From an uncultured Bacteroidales bacterium (GTDB taxonomy: Bacteria; Bacteroidota; Bacteroidia; Bacteroidales; P3), in contig CAMIVE010000012.1 of assembly GCA_946401725.1 (NCBI GenBank), positions 1 to 42,272 of the forward strand: a stretch of DNA of 42,272 bases, in the 5' to 3' direction. The notes beneath the pieces were generated by a model. It was not told where the DNA came from. It saw only the letters and a program-made list of their open reading frames with translations, and did no database searches. Made by a program: the position numbers and the translations under genes. Below, in pieces: positions 41,375 through 42,272 of the stretch; position 1 is the stretch's first letter; every line of letters starts with the position of its first letter.

Positions 41375-42272
41375 CTGTTGTATTTTTTTCCAATAACAAT
41401 TGCACCTTTAATATTGTGGGGATTAAGAATCCTTGGATCAAGTGAACCCATAGAATCATATTCACTATATCCCCACGATGGAATATAAAAGTAATTTTTT
41501 ACTCCTAGATATTTTTTTTCAAAAACCAAAGCTGTCGGCACATCACCACTCCTACTCCCATCACTATTTATTATATTGGAAGGTTTTTTTGTACCAGAGG
41601 GATGATTATGAGCTTGACGTGATATGGTATAGCCATTATCCAACCAGATTTCGAGATTAACAGCATCTTTTTCATGGGTTGTAGTGATTACATTTGTATT
41701 ATTATCCATGCCCAATCTCAATGGATTCATTTCAACAATGGTACCATGAGCCCACTCAATGGGCATATTGTTATTTTTCGTATAGTGGTCAGCTAAAAAT
41801 TCAAAAATCTCTTTAGTGTTATCAAACCCACAGACTGAAAAAGAAGTATTATTCATACCATCCAAACATAACTCTGTAATTGTACCTGACACATAATACT
41901 TACTGCTACTTACAATATTTCCGTCATTATCTACAATATGAATACAATCGTAATCATCGCATTCTGTGTAGTCAACAATATTTCCAAAATAGTCCAGTTT
42001 CCAAACATCTCTTCCTTCCGGATCCACCAGCTTCACAGGATTCCATGCACAGTAGGCATAAGGGCTAATACTCGGGTACTTGTCCGCCATCGGATCCACG
42101 CTCAACCAGGCGGTGGTGAGGGTGTGATCGAGGTACCTTGCACCAAAGTAAGAATACCCCGTTTCCGCATCTAACTCCTTGCCGGTGAAGGAGAAGAGGA
42201 AAGAGTCTTCGGAACTGGCTGTAAAATCAACTGATTTGGAAAAAACCGCACATGGCGTTTTTTGACAAAAAA
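41371..42272 (-). CDS. Rhs protein C-terminal part with JAB-type toxin (5' end off the window)
   Basis: The frame stays open to the right edge. Upstream of the core it reads SSEDSFLFSFTGKELDAETG, the ordinary Rhs core context, unlike the orphan stubs, so this is probably the tail of a full-length Rhs gene. After VDPEGRD comes the toxin: FEFLADHYTKNNNMPIEWAH and the JAMM-like ISRQAHNHPSGTKKPS with a downstream SGD, then NYFYIPSWGYSEYD. This matches the JAB-toxin type of polymorphic toxin. The protein is presumably delivered in contact-dependent or secretion-system-dependent manner; the system is not in view. Confidence 0.82.
   Translation of the reverse strand, partial: FCQKTPCAVFSKSVDFTASSEDSFLFSFTGKELDAETGYSYFGARYLDHTLTTAWLSVDPMADKYPSISPYAYCAWNPVKLVDPEGRDVWKLDYFGNIVDYTECDDYDCIHIVDNDGNIVSSSKYYVSGTITELCLDGMNNTSFSVCGFDNTKEIFEFLADHYTKNNNMPIEWAHGTIVEMNPLRLGMDNNTNVITTTHEKDAVNLEIWLDNGYTISRQAHNHPSGTKKPSNIINSDGSRSGDVPTALVFEKKYLGVKNYFYIPSWGYSEYDSMGSLDPRILNPHNIKGAIVIGKKYNR

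Overview
The window looks like a chromosomal fragment of a member of the Bacteroidales (phylum Bacteroidota). The reasons are the Bacteroidota promoter element TAnnTTTG upstream of many genes, type IX secretion (T9SS) sorting domains on two secreted proteins, a GldB-type lipoprotein, a DUF4369 lipoprotein, butyrate kinase, and the general lack of Shine-Dalgarno sites. I cannot fix the genus. No rRNA, tRNA, insertion sequence or CRISPR array was seen.

Layout. 0-7.4 kb: a repeat-built T9SS adhesin, a choice-of-anchor lipoprotein and a T9SS-exported thioredoxin-like protein. 7.4-12.8 kb: a nucleotidyltransferase/glycosyltransferase pair, an aminoacyl-histidine dipeptidase, a minisatellite, a radical SAM protein and a small companion gene. 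12.9-19.6 kb: a DUF349 protein, then gldB, an LtaS-like phosphoglycerol transferase and a diacylglycerol kinase, then a SUI1-type translation factor. 19.6-24.9 kb: an AT-richer accessory block with an ECF-like sigma factor, a small membrane protein that may be its anti-sigma factor, and a tight six-gene run (secreted protein, SUMF1 fold protein, two small envelope proteins, sugar kinase, and a secreted PepT homologue that has lost most catalytic residues). 24.9-33.8 kb: envelope and housekeeping genes (NlpC/P60, FtsB/DivIC, LysM lytic transglycosylase, butyrate kinase, FKBP isomerase, chorismate synthase, DUF4369 lipoprotein, LpxH, EnvC).

33.8-42.3 kb is a conflict island. It opens with a tripartite hipB-hipS-hipT toxin-antitoxin operon whose promoter lies between two near-identical 20-bp sites on the same DNA face. 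The rest, read on the minus strand from the right edge, is an array of four Rhs C-terminal toxin/immunity modules. The first is the tail of an Rhs gene running off the window; the next three are orphan modules made of a short Rhs core stub, a different toxin domain and a different immunity gene. A related palindromic intergenic repeat separates the modules. Three immunity candidates carry signal peptides and the fourth is a multi-spanning membrane protein, so the toxins probably act in the periplasm or on the inner membrane.

The strongest leads are the punctuated Rhs cassette array with mosaic, locally identical core stubs, the hipBST operon with its paired operators, and the sigma-linked operon carrying a probable pseudo-peptidase.
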